Source: JAKFDI01 sp044508835
GTDB lineage: Bacteria; Pseudomonadota; Gammaproteobacteria; Burkholderiales; Burkholderiaceae_C
NCBI GenBank assembly: GCA_044508835.1
Contig: JBIQHD010000005.1
Location: 1 to 64,000 of the forward strand
Reading direction: 5' to 3'
DNA: 64,000 nucleotides
Below the pieces are notes generated by a model. It was not told the DNA's origin. It saw only the letters and a program-made list of their open reading frames with translations, and did no database searches. Position 1 is the first letter of the stretch; the number at the start of each line of letters is the position of its first letter. This document shows positions 1 to 9,676 of the stretch, one piece after another. Both the position numbers and the translations under genes were made by a program.

Positions 1-395
1 CGACTGTCTGAGCGCAGCGCCCGCAGGGCGCGCAGCGAGTTTCGCGCGAGCGCCAAACTCCGAGCACCGCAGAGCAGTCCGCGCAGCGGACCGCCTCCGT
101 CGGGGTGCCCTTCTTTGGGTCACCTTTCTTGGGCAAGCAAGAAAGGTGACTCGCCCGCCGGGGCGAGTCCCGGCTCCTCTCAACTGCGACCGCAGCCTCA
201 ACCAAGCAAACCGGACCACGCGCACGCTTCGACAAGCTCAGCGCGAACGGGGTTGGTGGCACAGGCGCTTCGGCAAGCTCAGCGCGAACGGGGCTTCAGG
301 CGACGAGCGCTTCGATACCTCAGCGCGAACGGGCTTCTGTGGCGTTCTCGCACTTTTGAACGCGACGCCCGTGAGGCCGGCCGAGAGGCGCGGCG
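1..395. repeat. Composite intergenic repeat, copy A
   Basis: No gene lies here; it is the 3' side of the acyl-CoA ligase gene. Bases 1-50 match the reverse complement of 61837-61886 at 49 of 50 positions, and further modules follow in the same order as in that copy read on the minus strand: a two-hairpin block (119-167), a CCCGGCT...CTGCG...AAACCGG block (168-215), then three copies of a CTTCGACAAGC...CGCGAACGG unit at 227-250, 268-291 and 310-332. The tail (321-380) resembles 9625-9670. The element is non-coding; its role is unknown, possibly a 3'-end or insulating element or a small non-autonomous mobile repeat. Confidence 0.75.
119..167 (+). repeat. Two-hairpin module of repeat copy A
   Basis: The first hairpin has perfect 13-bp arms, GTCACCTTTCTTG (119-131) and CAAGAAAGGTGAC (138-150), around a 6-nt loop. 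It is followed at once by a second with arms CTCGCCC and GGGCGAG (150-156 and 161-167) around 4 nt. The same geometry occurs at 61716-61764 with three paired substitutions in the first stem. Confidence 0.75.
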
Positions 396-403
396 ACACG
401 CCG

Positions 404-2011
<1,608 letters not shown>

Positions 2012-2025
2012 CGGTTCGTGGCTCG

Positions 2026-3225
2026 TCACAGGCCCAGCACGTGCTTGGCCATGATGTTCTTCTGGATCTCGGTGCTGCCGCCGTAGATCGTCATGGCGCG
2101 GCGCCAGAAGTAGCTCGAGGCCGGCGTGACGGCGTGCGCCGGCCCGATGGGCGCGGGCTCGCCGGTGCCGAACAGCAGCGCCGGCTGGTAGGGCTGCGCG
2201 TCCGGGCCGGTGGCCTCGAGGATGAGCTCGAGCACGCGCTGCGCGATCTCGGTGCCGCGCACCTTGATGAAGGACGACGCGCCCGCGCCGGCCGGCACCC
2301 CGGCCTGCAGGTCGGACAGCACGCGCAGCACGCCGATCTCCAGCGTCTTGAACTGCGCCTCCACGGCGCTGAGCTTGGCGGCGAACAGCGGGTCGTCGAT
2401 CAGCGGCCGCCCGCCGCTGCGCACCACGCGCGCGATGCGCCGCAGCTTGCGCAGCTCCTGCGTGATGAAGCGCAGGTTGGCGTTCTCCACGCGCTCGTGC
2501 TCGAGCAGGAACTTGGCGTAGGTCCAGCCCCGGCCCTCCTCGCCCACGCGCTGGGCCTTGGGCACGCGCACGTCGCTGAAGAACACGGCGTTGAGCGAAT
2601 GCGTGCCGTCCATCATGCGGATCGGCTGCACCTCGATGCCCGGCGTCTTCATGTCGATGAGCAGGAAGGAGATGCCCTCCTGCGGCCGCCCCTCGCGGCC
2701 GGTGCGCACGAGGCAGAACATCCAGTCGGCCCAGTGGGCGTAGGACGTCCAGATCTTCTGGCCGTTGACGAGGTAGTGGTCGCCGCGGTCGTCGGCGCGG
2801 GTGGCGAGCGCCGCGAGGTCGGAGCCGGCCGAGGGCTCGGAGTAGCCCTGGCACCACCACACCGACGAGTCGCGGATCCTCGGCAGGTGCTCGGCCTTCT
2901 GCTGCGGCGTGCCGTAGGTGTAGATCACCGGGCCGACCATGGCCGGGCCGAACACCTGCACCTCGGGGCAGTTCATCTCGCCGGCGATGGTGTTGAAGAG
3001 GTAGGTCTGCACGCCGCTCCATTGCGCGCCGCCGTGCGCCGCCGGCCATGCGCCGGTGAACCAGCCGCGCGTGCCGAGGATCCGCTGCCAGCGCATGTAG
3101 TCGTCGCGGTCGAGGTGGCGGTCGAGGCGGACCTTCTCCTCGATGTCGGCGGGAAGGTTCGCGGCGATGAAGGCCCGCACGTCGTCGGCGAAGGCCTGCT
3201 CGGCGGGGGAAAGCGTCAGGTGCAC
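2026..3225 (-). CDS. Acyl-CoA dehydrogenase, large-subunit (PimC/FadE-like)
   Basis: A flavoprotein of 399 residues expected to introduce a 2,3-double bond into an acyl-CoA and pass electrons to ETF. The acyl-CoA dehydrogenase pattern is clear: N-terminal helical domain, GYSEPSAGSDLAAL in the middle domain, KIWTSYAHWADW, and the C-terminal IYGGSTEIQKNIMAK. The Glu usual in YEGT of medium-chain enzymes is Gly here, so the base may be a Glu in LLEHERVENA, as in long-chain/isovaleryl types (inference). It adjoins a second acyl-CoA dehydrogenase gene, as in heteromeric PimC/PimD-like pairs. The GTG start gives MHLTLSPAEQAF and has GGAG upstream; the frame stays open further upstream but loses family resemblance. 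Confidence 0.92.
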   Translation of the reverse strand: MHLTLSPAEQAFADDVRAFIAANLPADIEEKVRLDRHLDRDDYMRWQRILGTRGWFTGAWPAAHGGAQWSGVQTYLFNTIAGEMNCPEVQVFGPAMVGPVIYTYGTPQQKAEHLPRIRDSSVWWCQGYSEPSAGSDLAALATRADDRGDHYLVNGQKIWTSYAHWADWMFCLVRTGREGRPQEGISFLLIDMKTPGIEVQPIRMMDGTHSLNAVFFSDVRVPKAQRVGEEGRGWTYAKFLLEHERVENANLRFITQELRKLRRIARVVRSGGRPLIDDPLFAAKLSAVEAQFKTLEIGVLRVLSDLQAGVPAGAGASSFIKVRGTEIAQRVLELILEATGPDAQPYQPALLFGTGEPAPIGPAHAVTPASSYFWRRAMTIYGGSTEIQKNIMAKHVLGL

Positions 3226-3283
3226 GGGGCGTCTTCTCCGGAGTCGGGGGGCAAACGGTCTTGCGCGGCGCGCGCGGCGGGGC

Positions 3284-4417
3284 TCAGCCCTGCGCGGCAT
3301 GGCGCCGCAGGTGCCAGCTCGAATCCCCGAAGCTCACGCCGATCATCGACAGCCGCTTGAAGTAGTGGCCCACCGCCAGCTCCTCGGTCACGCCCATGGC
3401 GCCGTGCAGTTGCACCGCCTCCTGGCCGACGAGCCGCGCCGTGCGGTCGATCTCGATCTTGGTGGCCGACAGCGCCTTGCGCCGCAGCGCCGCGTCGGGC
3501 TCGGTGAGCATCAGCGCGCCGTACAGCGCCATCGAGCGCGCCTCGTCGAGCGCGACGTGCATGTCGACCATGCGGTGCTGCAGCGCCTGGTTGGTGCCGA
3601 TGGGGCGGCCGAACTGCACGCGGGTCTTCAGGTATTCCAGCGTGGTCTCGACCAGCGTGCCCATCGCGCCCACCGCCTCGGCGGCGATGGCGGCGATCGC
3701 CTGGTCGAGCACCAGGTCGAGCGCCGGCAGCGCCTCGCCCTCGGCGCCGAGGCGGTGCGAGGCGGGCACGGCCACGCCGGCGAAGGCCACGTCGGCGGCG
3801 CGCGTGCCGTCGTGCAGGGCGTAGCGGCGCACGTCCACGCCCCTGGCATCCGCCGGCACGACGAAGGCCGAGAGCCCGTGCGCGTCGGCGGTGCCGCCGC
3901 CCGTGCGGGCCACCACCACGAACGCATCGGCCACGCCGCCGCCGTGCACGACGCTCTTCCGGCCGTCGAGCACGTGGCCGCCGCCCTGCCGCGCCGCGCG
4001 CGTGGCGCAGTGGGCGATGTCGTAGCGCGCCTCGGGCTCGGCATGGGCCAGCGCCAGCTTGTGCTCGCCGGCCATCATCGGCTGCAGCCATTCGGCCTTC
4101 TGCGCCGCGTCGCCCAGCGCGGCGAGCATGCCGCCGGCCAGCACCACGTTGGCGAGGTAGGGCTCGAGCAGCAGCCCGCGGCCCACGCCCTCCATCACGA
4201 TGCCGGTGTCGGTGGCGTCGCCGCCGATGCCGCCGTCCGCCTCGCCGAAGGGCACGGCCAGCCAGCCGAATTCGGCGTACTGCCGCCAGCAGGCCTCGTC
4301 GTGGCCAAGCTCGGTGGCGGCGAGCCGGCGCCGGCGCGCGAAGCCGTACTCGTCGCGCACGAAGCGCTCCACGCTTTCGCGCAGCTGCAGTTGCTCGGGG
4401 GAATACTGGAGGTCCAT
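3284..4417 (-). CDS. Acyl-CoA dehydrogenase, small-subunit (PimD-like)
   Basis: A 377-residue acyl-CoA dehydrogenase family protein, second of an adjacent pair. Seen: N-terminal YSPEQLQLRESVERF, a middle beta domain, the helical motif KTRVQFGRPIGTNQALQH, and the C-terminal LHGAMGVTEELAVGHY. It lacks a normal GxSEPxxGSD motif (the region reads LALAHAEPEARYD), which is common in the partner subunit of heteromeric enzymes. It lies 58 bp before the other dehydrogenase gene and follows livF in the operon, so it most likely forms a complex with the 2026-3225 product. Natural substrate unknown. Confidence 0.9.
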   Translation of the reverse strand: MDLQYSPEQLQLRESVERFVRDEYGFARRRRLAATELGHDEACWRQYAEFGWLAVPFGEADGGIGGDATDTGIVMEGVGRGLLLEPYLANVVLAGGMLAALGDAAQKAEWLQPMMAGEHKLALAHAEPEARYDIAHCATRAARQGGGHVLDGRKSVVHGGGVADAFVVVARTGGGTADAHGLSAFVVPADARGVDVRRYALHDGTRAADVAFAGVAVPASHRLGAEGEALPALDLVLDQAIAAIAAEAVGAMGTLVETTLEYLKTRVQFGRPIGTNQALQHRMVDMHVALDEARSMALYGALMLTEPDAALRRKALSATKIEIDRTARLVGQEAVQLHGAMGVTEELAVGHYFKRLSMIGVSFGDSSWHLRRHAAQG

Positions 4418-4457
4418 GGGCTCTCTGCTCTCTGAACTGGATGGTGGATTCGGCGGG

Positions 4458-5162
4458 CTATAGCGCGAGGTAGCGCTGCTGGATCTGCGGGTTGCGGTCG
4501 AACGCGTCCCAGCCGCCGTCGAAGACGATGCGCCCGGTGTCGATCACCACCACGTGCTGCGTGCAGCGGCGCGCGAACCAGATGTTCTGCTCGCACAGCA
4601 GCAGCGCCACCTGCCGCTCGCTGCAGGTGCGCACCACGTCGTGCGCCATCTCCTCGACGATGATGGGCGCGAGGCCCTCGGTCGGCTCGTCGAGCAGCAG
4701 CAGCCGGGGGTTGGCCGCCATGGCGCGCGCCACGGCCAGCAACTGCTGCTGGCCGCCGCTCAGCTGGCCGCCGTAGCGCTGGCGCAGCGGCGCGAGCATG
4801 GGAAAGCGCGCCACGATGTCGTCCACCGCCACGGCCGGCCGCGCGGGAGCGCTGCCGTAGCGCGCCATGGCGATGTTCTCGGCCACGGTGAGGTGCGTGA
4901 AGATGCGCCGGTCCTCAGGCACGAGCGACAGGCCGAGCCGCGTGCGCTTGTGCGGCGGCAGCGCCGCCAGGTCCTGCCCGTCGAAGCGGATCACGCCCCT
5001 GGCGCGCGGGCCGGCGTTCATCACGCTCTTGAGCAGGGTGGACTTGCCGGCGCCGTTGCGCCCGAGCAGCGCCACGCGCCGGCCGGCGCCCACCGACAGG
5101 CTCACGCCCTGCAGGACGTGGCTGTCGCCGTACCAGGCGTCGAGATCGCGGATCTCAAGCAT
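4458..5162 (-). CDS. livF: Branched-chain-type ABC transporter ATP-binding protein LivF
   Basis: A 234-residue ATPase powering a LIV/HAAT-type importer at the inner membrane. Walker A is GRNGAGKST, the signature LSGGQQQLLAVARAM, and Walker B LLLLDEPTEGLAP. Length and the LivF-specific pattern (no long insert before the signature, unlike LivG) support the call. Its start overlaps the end of livG by 8 bp, indicating translational coupling. Its neighbours are CoA ligase and dehydrogenase genes, so the cargo is more likely an organic or aromatic acid than a branched-chain amino acid. Confidence 0.95.
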   Translation of the reverse strand: MLEIRDLDAWYGDSHVLQGVSLSVGAGRRVALLGRNGAGKSTLLKSVMNAGPRARGVIRFDGQDLAALPPHKRTRLGLSLVPEDRRIFTHLTVAENIAMARYGSAPARPAVAVDDIVARFPMLAPLRQRYGGQLSGGQQQLLAVARAMAANPRLLLLDEPTEGLAPIIVEEMAHDVVRTCSERQVALLLCEQNIWFARRCTQHVVVIDTGRIVFDGGWDAFDRNPQIQQRYLAL

Positions 5163-5925
5163 CGATCATCTCCTTGCCGAGATAGACCTCGCGCACCCGG
5201 GGATCGCGGCGCACCTCCTCCACCGAGCCGGTGGACACGACCTCGCCGTAGTTCAGCACCATGATGCGGTGGGCGAGGCCGAACACCACGTCCATGTCGT
5301 GCTCGGTCATCACCACCGTGATGCCGCGCTCGCGCTGGGTGCGCGAGACGAGCTGCGCGATCTCGGCGCGGTCGCTCGGCGACATGCCGGCGGTGGGCTC
5401 GTCGAGCATCAGCAGCGTCGGCCGGCCGGCGAGCGCGATCGCGAACTCGAGCCGCTTCTTGTCGCCGTGCGAGAGGAAGCGCGCGTCCTGCGCGGCCTGC
5501 GCCTGCAGCTTCACGTCGGCCAGCAGGGCCGCAGCCTCGTCGAGCACCTCGCCCGACGGCGCGCAGCGCCGCCGCGCGCCGAGCGGCTCGCCGGTGTGGC
5601 GGCGGCGCGCCTCGACGGCGACGACCACGTTGTCGAGCACCGTGAAGTCGCGGAACACGCGCGCCACCTGGAAGGTGCGGCCGAAGCCGGCGCGCACGCG
5701 CTGGTAGGCCGGCAGGCGGGTGACGTCGCGCCCGTCGAAGCGGATGCTGCCGCCGCTGCACGGCACCTCGCCGGTCATGACCTTGAACATCGTGGTCTTG
5801 CCCGCGCCGTTGGGGCCGATGATGGCGAACACCTCCGCGCGGTCCACGCAAAGGCTCACGCCGCGCAGCACCTCGATGGCGCCGTAGCTCTTGCGCACGC
5901 CCTCCACACGCAGCAGCTCGCTCAT
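5155..5925 (-). CDS. livG: Branched-chain-type ABC transporter ATP-binding protein LivG
   Basis: A 256-residue ATPase, partner of LivF. Walker A is GPNGAGKTT, then FGRTFQVARVFRDFTVLDNV with a LivG-type insert (VEARRRHTGEPLGARRRC). The signature region is degenerate (SHGDKKRLEFAIALAG in place of LSGGQQ, as is common in LivG), and Walker B is LLMLDEPTAGMSP. The start ATG overlaps the stop of the permease gene by 4 bp (ATGA). Confidence 0.95.
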   Translation of the reverse strand: MSELLRVEGVRKSYGAIEVLRGVSLCVDRAEVFAIIGPNGAGKTTMFKVMTGEVPCSGGSIRFDGRDVTRLPAYQRVRAGFGRTFQVARVFRDFTVLDNVVVAVEARRRHTGEPLGARRRCAPSGEVLDEAAALLADVKLQAQAAQDARFLSHGDKKRLEFAIALAGRPTLLMLDEPTAGMSPSDRAEIAQLVSRTQRERGITVVMTEHDMDVVFGLAHRIMVLNYGEVVSTGSVEEVRRDPRVREVYLGKEMIDA

Positions 5926-7877
5926 CGCGCGGCCCCCTGCCCCAGGCGCTGCAGCGGCGCCGCGGCGTCGGGCGCGCCGGCGGCGGCCGGGGCGCGGCGC
6001 CGCCACAGGCGCTCCTCGATCTGGCGCCACACGCCCACCGCGCCGTTGGGCGCGAGCAGGATGATGACCAGCAGGCCGCTGCCCACGATCAGCTCCGACA
6101 GGCCGATCAGCGTGCGCGTGGAGTAGGCGATGGCCGCGAACAGCCCCGCCCCCACCACCGGTCCCCAGAACGAGCCGACGCCGCCGAGCAGGGTGTTGAG
6201 CATGGGCTGCGCCGACGCCAGCCAGTGCACCTCCTCGACCGTGACGATGCGCGCCCAGGGCGCGTACATCGCCCCGGCCACCGCCGCCACCGCGCCCGAG
6301 ATCACGAAGGCCGCCAGCCGGTAGCCCGCCACGTGGGTGCCCATGAAGGCGGCGCGCTCCGGGTCCTGGCGGATCGTCTGCAGCGTGCGGCCGAAGCGGC
6401 TGTGCAGCAGCCACCACATGAAGCCGGTGATGAGCACCGTGGCCGCCAGCAGGAACCAGTAGTAGGCGTGCGAGCCGCCGATGTCGATGGCGAACAGGCC
6501 GAAGTCGAGCGTGGGGCGCGGGATGTCGGTGATGCCGTCCTCGCGCCCGAGCCAGGAGCTGAAGCCGATCACGAGGCGCAGCGCCTCGGCCAGCGCCACC
6601 GTCAGCACGGCGAGGAACACGCCGGTCATGCGCCGCAGCGCCAGCACGCCGACGACCCAGGCCGCCGCCGCGCCGAGCAGCGCCGCGCCGGCCAGCACGC
6701 CGAGGAAGGGCACGCCCGCGATGTTCTTGAGCGCCAGCGCCGCCAGGTACGCGCCGATCGCATAGAACGCCGCATGGCCGAAGGACACCAGGCCGGTGTA
6801 GCCGAACAGCATGTTCCACGACAGCGCGAACACCACCTGGATCAGCACCGTGCCGATCACGTACAGCGGCCCGGCATTGATCCACAGCGGCAGGGTGGCC
6901 AGCAGGACGACCGTGGCGGCGCCGATGGCCTGCCACATGCCGCGCGGGATGCGCGAACGGCGCGACGCGCCGGAGGCATGCGCCTCGGACGCCTCCTCCT
7001 GCGTGCCCACCGAGGGGAACAGGCCGTTGGGCTTCCACAGCAGGAAGGCGGCCAGCACCACGTACACCGCCAGCCCCGGCACCGACGGCAGCAGCACCGT
7101 GTTCAGGCTCTGCACCAGCCCGAGCACCAGCGAGCCGATGAACGCGCCGCGGATGTTGCCCAGCCCGCCGATGATGACGGCGAAGAAGGCGAACAGCAGG
7201 TACGAGTCGCCCAGGCCCGTGGACAGGCTCTGGTTCGGCAGCAGCAGGCCGCCGGCCATGCCCGCGAGGAAGAAGCTGAGCATCACGCTCGCCGCGATGC
7301 CGAAGGAGACGTTGATGCCGAGCACGCCCGACATCCACGGGTCGGCGGCCAGCGCCTGCATCAGCTTGCCGAACCACAGCCGGTGGATGGCCAGCTCCAG
7401 CAGCAGGAAGGCCACGATGCCGGCGCCGATGACGAACAGCTGGTAGGCAGAGAAGAACAGGCCGAAGGGGTTCATCGGCTGGTCGAGCACCGGCGGAGGC
7501 AGCACCGAGAAGAAGTCGACGCCCCAGATCAGCTTGGTGGCGCCGGCGCACACCATCATCAGCGCGAAGGTGGCGATCAGCACGTAGTGCGGGTCGACGT
7601 TGCGCAGCCGGCGCAGCACCAGCCGGTCGGTCACCAGGCCGAGCAGCGCCACCACCACGCCGCCCACGAACGAGGCGAACAGGAAGAGGCCGAGCGACTG
7701 CACCTCCCGCCCCATGACCGAGTAGGCGGTGTAGGCGCCGATCATGAAGAAGCCGCCCTGCGCCATGTTGAGCAGGCGCAGCAGGCCGAAGATCAGCGTC
7801 AGCCCCGCAGCCACGAGGAAGATGGCCATGCCGAACGCTGCGGCGTTGAACACGGCGAACAGGAGGTCGTTGATCAC
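5922..7877 (-). CDS. Fused LivH-LivM permease of an ABC importer
   Basis: A single 651-residue polypeptide combines the two membrane subunits that are usually separate. Residues ~1-290 are LivH-like (AGLTLIFGLLRLLNMAQGGFFMIGAY near the start, repeated hydrophobic segments, GGLGNIRGAFIGSLVLG near the end of the half). Residues ~305-625 are LivM-like (FGYTGLVSFGHAAFYAIGAYL and GGVGSFWGPVVGAGLF). A hydrophilic linker around 290-310 (GTQEEASEAHASGASRRSR) joins them. The frame is open throughout. Liv permease fusions are known elsewhere, so this is unusual rather than unique. It overlaps livG by 4 bp; cargo is inferred only from neighbouring CoA enzymes. Confidence 0.93.
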   Translation of the reverse strand: MINDLLFAVFNAAAFGMAIFLVAAGLTLIFGLLRLLNMAQGGFFMIGAYTAYSVMGREVQSLGLFLFASFVGGVVVALLGLVTDRLVLRRLRNVDPHYVLIATFALMMVCAGATKLIWGVDFFSVLPPPVLDQPMNPFGLFFSAYQLFVIGAGIVAFLLLELAIHRLWFGKLMQALAADPWMSGVLGINVSFGIAASVMLSFFLAGMAGGLLLPNQSLSTGLGDSYLLFAFFAVIIGGLGNIRGAFIGSLVLGLVQSLNTVLLPSVPGLAVYVVLAAFLLWKPNGLFPSVGTQEEASEAHASGASRRSRIPRGMWQAIGAATVVLLATLPLWINAGPLYVIGTVLIQVVFALSWNMLFGYTGLVSFGHAAFYAIGAYLAALALKNIAGVPFLGVLAGAALLGAAAAWVVGVLALRRMTGVFLAVLTVALAEALRLVIGFSSWLGREDGITDIPRPTLDFGLFAIDIGGSHAYYWFLLAATVLITGFMWWLLHSRFGRTLQTIRQDPERAAFMGTHVAGYRLAAFVISGAVAAVAGAMYAPWARIVTVEEVHWLASAQPMLNTLLGGVGSFWGPVVGAGLFAAIAYSTRTLIGLSELIVGSGLLVIILLAPNGAVGVWRQIEERLWRRRAPAAAGAPDAAAPLQRLGQGAAR

Positions 7878-7976
7878 TGGGTCGTCCTTGGGCTGGCCCC
7901 GGCGGCGGCGCGCCGGTGGGGTCTGGCGCCTCGCGGCGCGGCGGCGCGGCGCCCCGCGAAGGCGCCGTTCACGCCG

Positions 7977-9221
7977 TCACGCCTCGAACTTCCGGCCCGG
8001 CGTGGGCGGCTCGGCCACGTCCGCCTCGGTGAGCACCACGGCGTCGGTGATGCCGTAGCCCGGCGCCTCCTCGCGCACGCCGACCTTGGCGATGTAGGCG
8101 TTGCCCAGCCCCTGGTGGTCCTCCTTGCGGATGTGGTACGGCCCCATCGCCGTGTCGAAGGTCAGGCCCTCGAGCGCGGCGATCACCGCGTCGGTGCCGG
8201 TGCTGCCGGCCTTCTTGACGGCGTTGAACAGGCCCAGCGCCGAGCGGTGGCTCGCGTGCACGATGCCCGCCGGGTTGGGATCGCCCGTCACCCTGGCGTA
8301 GCCCTTGAGCAGCTGGTCGCTCAGCGGGTACTGCTCGGCCGCGGGGATGTTGGGCACCCAGAAGCTGATGCTCCACAGGTTCGCCGGCAGCGACTTCTGC
8401 ATTGCCTTGGCGATCAGCATCTCGGTGCCGGCGTCGCCGATCACCTTGAACTTGCGGTCCAGGCCGACGGCGCGGCCCTGCTGCAGCAGGCTGATGCACG
8501 GCGCCGCCGTGAGGCCGACGAACAGGCCTTGCGAGGGCGCGTTCATCAGGCTGTTGATCTCCACGCGGTAGCTCGGGCTGTTCAGGCTCGCGAACACCGG
8601 GTCGAGCACCTTGACCTTGCGCCCCGCCTTCTCGGCGGCCCGCTGCGCGCCCAGCGTGAAGTAGCGCGCCATGTCGCGGCCGTTCTCGCTGTCGGGCACG
8701 ATGCACGACCAGGTGCCCACCTCGGAGAACTTGTTCGTCAGCAGGTTGCCGATGCCGGCGAAGGCGATGTAGGCGTTCCACGACAGGCGGAAGAAGTTCT
8801 TCTGGAAGCCCTCGTGCGTGAGCGACATCACCGTCGGGCACGGCGCCACCATGACCGCCTTCAGCTCCGGCAGGATGGGCGCGGTGGCCAGCGCCATCGG
8901 CGACTGCGAGCCGCCGATCAGCAGGTTCACGCCGCTGCCCGTCAGCTCGCGTGCCGCCGCCACGGCGCCGGCGCTGGTGAACTTGTCGTCGCGCACCACC
9001 AGTTCGATCGGCCGCCCGAGCAGGCCGCCGGCGGCGTTCCAGCTCTCGACCGCCACCTTCACGCCGGCGTGCCAGGCGGCGCCCGCCTCCGCCCCGATGC
9101 CGCTCATCGGCAGGATGAGGCCGATGCGCACCGGGCCGGACTGCGCGCGCGCGAGCGGCACGCCCAGCATGGCGGCGCCGGCCGCGGCCCCCTTGAGAAC
9201 GGAACGCCTGGACAAGTTCAT
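7977..9221 (-). CDS. LivK-like periplasmic substrate-binding protein
   Basis: A 414-residue type-1 periplasmic binding protein that delivers solute to the Liv permease. The mature region begins SGPVRIGLILPMSGIGAEAG, typical of the ABC branched-chain/amide family, and carries a ligand-loop GGSQSPMALA. A Tat-like signal lies at 1-25 (SRRSVLKGAAAGAAM). The ATG at 9221 is chosen because AAAGGAGG lies a few bases upstream; a longer frame to 9284 has no such site. First gene of the minus-strand operon, 99 bp before the permease. Confidence 0.93.
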   Translation of the reverse strand: MNLSRRSVLKGAAAGAAMLGVPLARAQSGPVRIGLILPMSGIGAEAGAAWHAGVKVAVESWNAAGGLLGRPIELVVRDDKFTSAGAVAAARELTGSGVNLLIGGSQSPMALATAPILPELKAVMVAPCPTVMSLTHEGFQKNFFRLSWNAYIAFAGIGNLLTNKFSEVGTWSCIVPDSENGRDMARYFTLGAQRAAEKAGRKVKVLDPVFASLNSPSYRVEINSLMNAPSQGLFVGLTAAPCISLLQQGRAVGLDRKFKVIGDAGTEMLIAKAMQKSLPANLWSISFWVPNIPAAEQYPLSDQLLKGYARVTGDPNPAGIVHASHRSALGLFNAVKKAGSTGTDAVIAALEGLTFDTAMGPYHIRKEDHQGLGNAYIAKVGVREEAPGYGITDAVVLTEADVAEPPTPGRKFEA

Positions 9222-9474
9222 GGTGCCTCCTTTGGCTGTCTCGAAACCGATGCGGCGCGGTCCGCGCCTGGGTCTGTCAACCACATTTGATATAACAGAT
9301 CACCAATAGTGAAGCAGCGTACGGGCGGCGTCACCCCGCACAAACCCGCAGGCGCGGCGGGAGCGAAGACCGGCGAGCACGGGCGCCGGGTACAGGAAGC
9401 GTTCGGGCGGGAGATCGAAGCCCGGATGGTCCACTCATCCCGAGCCTGTCGTGCGCCGAGAGGCACTGCGATGC
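9222..9474. promoter_or_regulatory. Upstream region of the catabolic operon, with a short AT-rich palindrome
   Basis: The sequence around 9283-9310 is strikingly AT-rich for this genome and contains TGATATAACAGATCA (9288-9302), an imperfect palindrome with the spacing of LysR- or GntR-type operators. It probably holds the promoter and operator of the livK operon on the minus strand. No clear -35/-10 pair could be fixed. Nothing coding is evident between 9310 and 9474. Confidence 0.45.
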
Positions 9475-9670
9475 CTCACGCGGACTTGCGTTCGAAAGTA
9501 CGAGAACCCCACGAGAGCCCCACGAGAGCCCGTTCGCACTGAGCTTGTCGAAGTGCCTTGCGTGCACGCAGGGCTTCGACAGGCTCAGCCCGAACGGTTC
9601 TTGTCGTTTGATCGCAGACCGGTCTCGGTGCGAACGGGCTTCCGTAGCGTTCGTACCCCCGAACGCGCCC
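9475..9670. repeat. Large imperfect palindrome of CTTCGACAAGC-type repeats
   Basis: An inverted pair of the 24-base repeat (CCGTTCGCACTGAGC... at ~9530-9553 and ...GGCTCAGCCCGAACGG at ~9573-9597) flanks a GCGTGCACGC core. Outside it, 9475-9535 and 9625-9670 form a second, weaker inverted pair (TTCGAAAGTACGAGAAC against GTTCGTACCCCCGAAC), which resembles the tail of the repeat at 321-380. It lies just downstream of the LysR gene stop on the minus strand. Confidence 0.65.
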
Positions 9671-9676
9671 CCCGCG

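Noticed and set aside
3143..4435. Long plus-strand frames opposite the dehydrogenase genes
   Set aside because: They are Arg/Ala/His-rich shadow translations without any motif, while the minus-strand genes have clear domains and ribosome sites.
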